Shown here: positions 6,004 to 6,015 of the stretch, one piece after another
Numbering within the stretch: the stretch's first letter is position 1
How the letters are laid out: every line of letters begins with the position of its first letter
Assembly (NCBI GenBank): GCA_002455655.1
Contig: DKLF01000025.1
Coordinates: 1-6,015 of the forward strand
Length of the DNA: 6,015 nucleotides
Source: Oscillibacter sp. UBA6647
GTDB taxonomy: Bacteria > Bacillota > Clostridia > Oscillospirales > Oscillospiraceae
Direction: 5' to 3'
Position numbers and translations under genes: made by a program
Notes under the pieces: generated by a model
The model's input: only the letters and a program-made list of their open reading frames with translations
What the model was told of the DNA's origin: nothing
The model's database searches: none

Positions 6004-6015
6004 ACAATATAAATT

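Overview
The window looks like an ordinary chromosomal stretch from a Gram-positive anaerobe of the Clostridia, most likely a moderately GC-rich gut member of the Oscillospiraceae (Flavonifractor/Intestinimonas/Oscillibacter type). That placement is inference. It rests on strong AGGAGG ribosome binding sites, sigma-A type promoters, a PucR/CdaR-type regulator, a DUF4830-like small membrane protein and a lipoyl-domain dihydrolipoyl dehydrogenase. I see no phage, transposon, CRISPR array, tRNA or rRNA.

Layout from left to right. Positions 1-1433 (minus strand) hold a two-gene operon: a WecG/TagA/CpsF-family glycosyltransferase (642-1364) followed, with a 4-base ATGA overlap, by a thymidylate kinase-like gene (1-645) that runs off the left edge. 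A good extended -10 promoter lies at 1405-1433. Positions 1501-2722 (minus) hold a self-contained unit: a PucR/CdaR-type regulator (1544-2635) with a near-consensus promoter (2694-2722), A-tracts directly upstream of it, and a strong hairpin terminator (1501-1533). Positions 2780-3558 (minus) hold an RsuA-family 16S rRNA pseudouridine synthase starting at GTG. Positions 3674-4135 carry the only plus-strand gene, a small single-span membrane protein resembling DUF4830, divergent from rsuA. A GC-rich hairpin at 4182-4211 separates it from the convergent 583-residue dihydrolipoyl dehydrogenase with an N-terminal lipoyl domain (4237-5988, minus). That gene starts so close to the right edge that it is probably a downstream member of an operon beyond the window.

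The genes do not form one pathway. They are four or five neighbouring transcription units: envelope polymer/nucleotide metabolism, a transcription factor, rRNA modification, a membrane protein of unknown role, and 2-oxoacid (or acetoin) dehydrogenase E3. No stretch longer than 300 bases lacks a gene. I found no convincing undescribed system. The points most worth a second look are the altered motifs in the kinase, the lipoyl-E3 fusion, and the regulator's promoter region.
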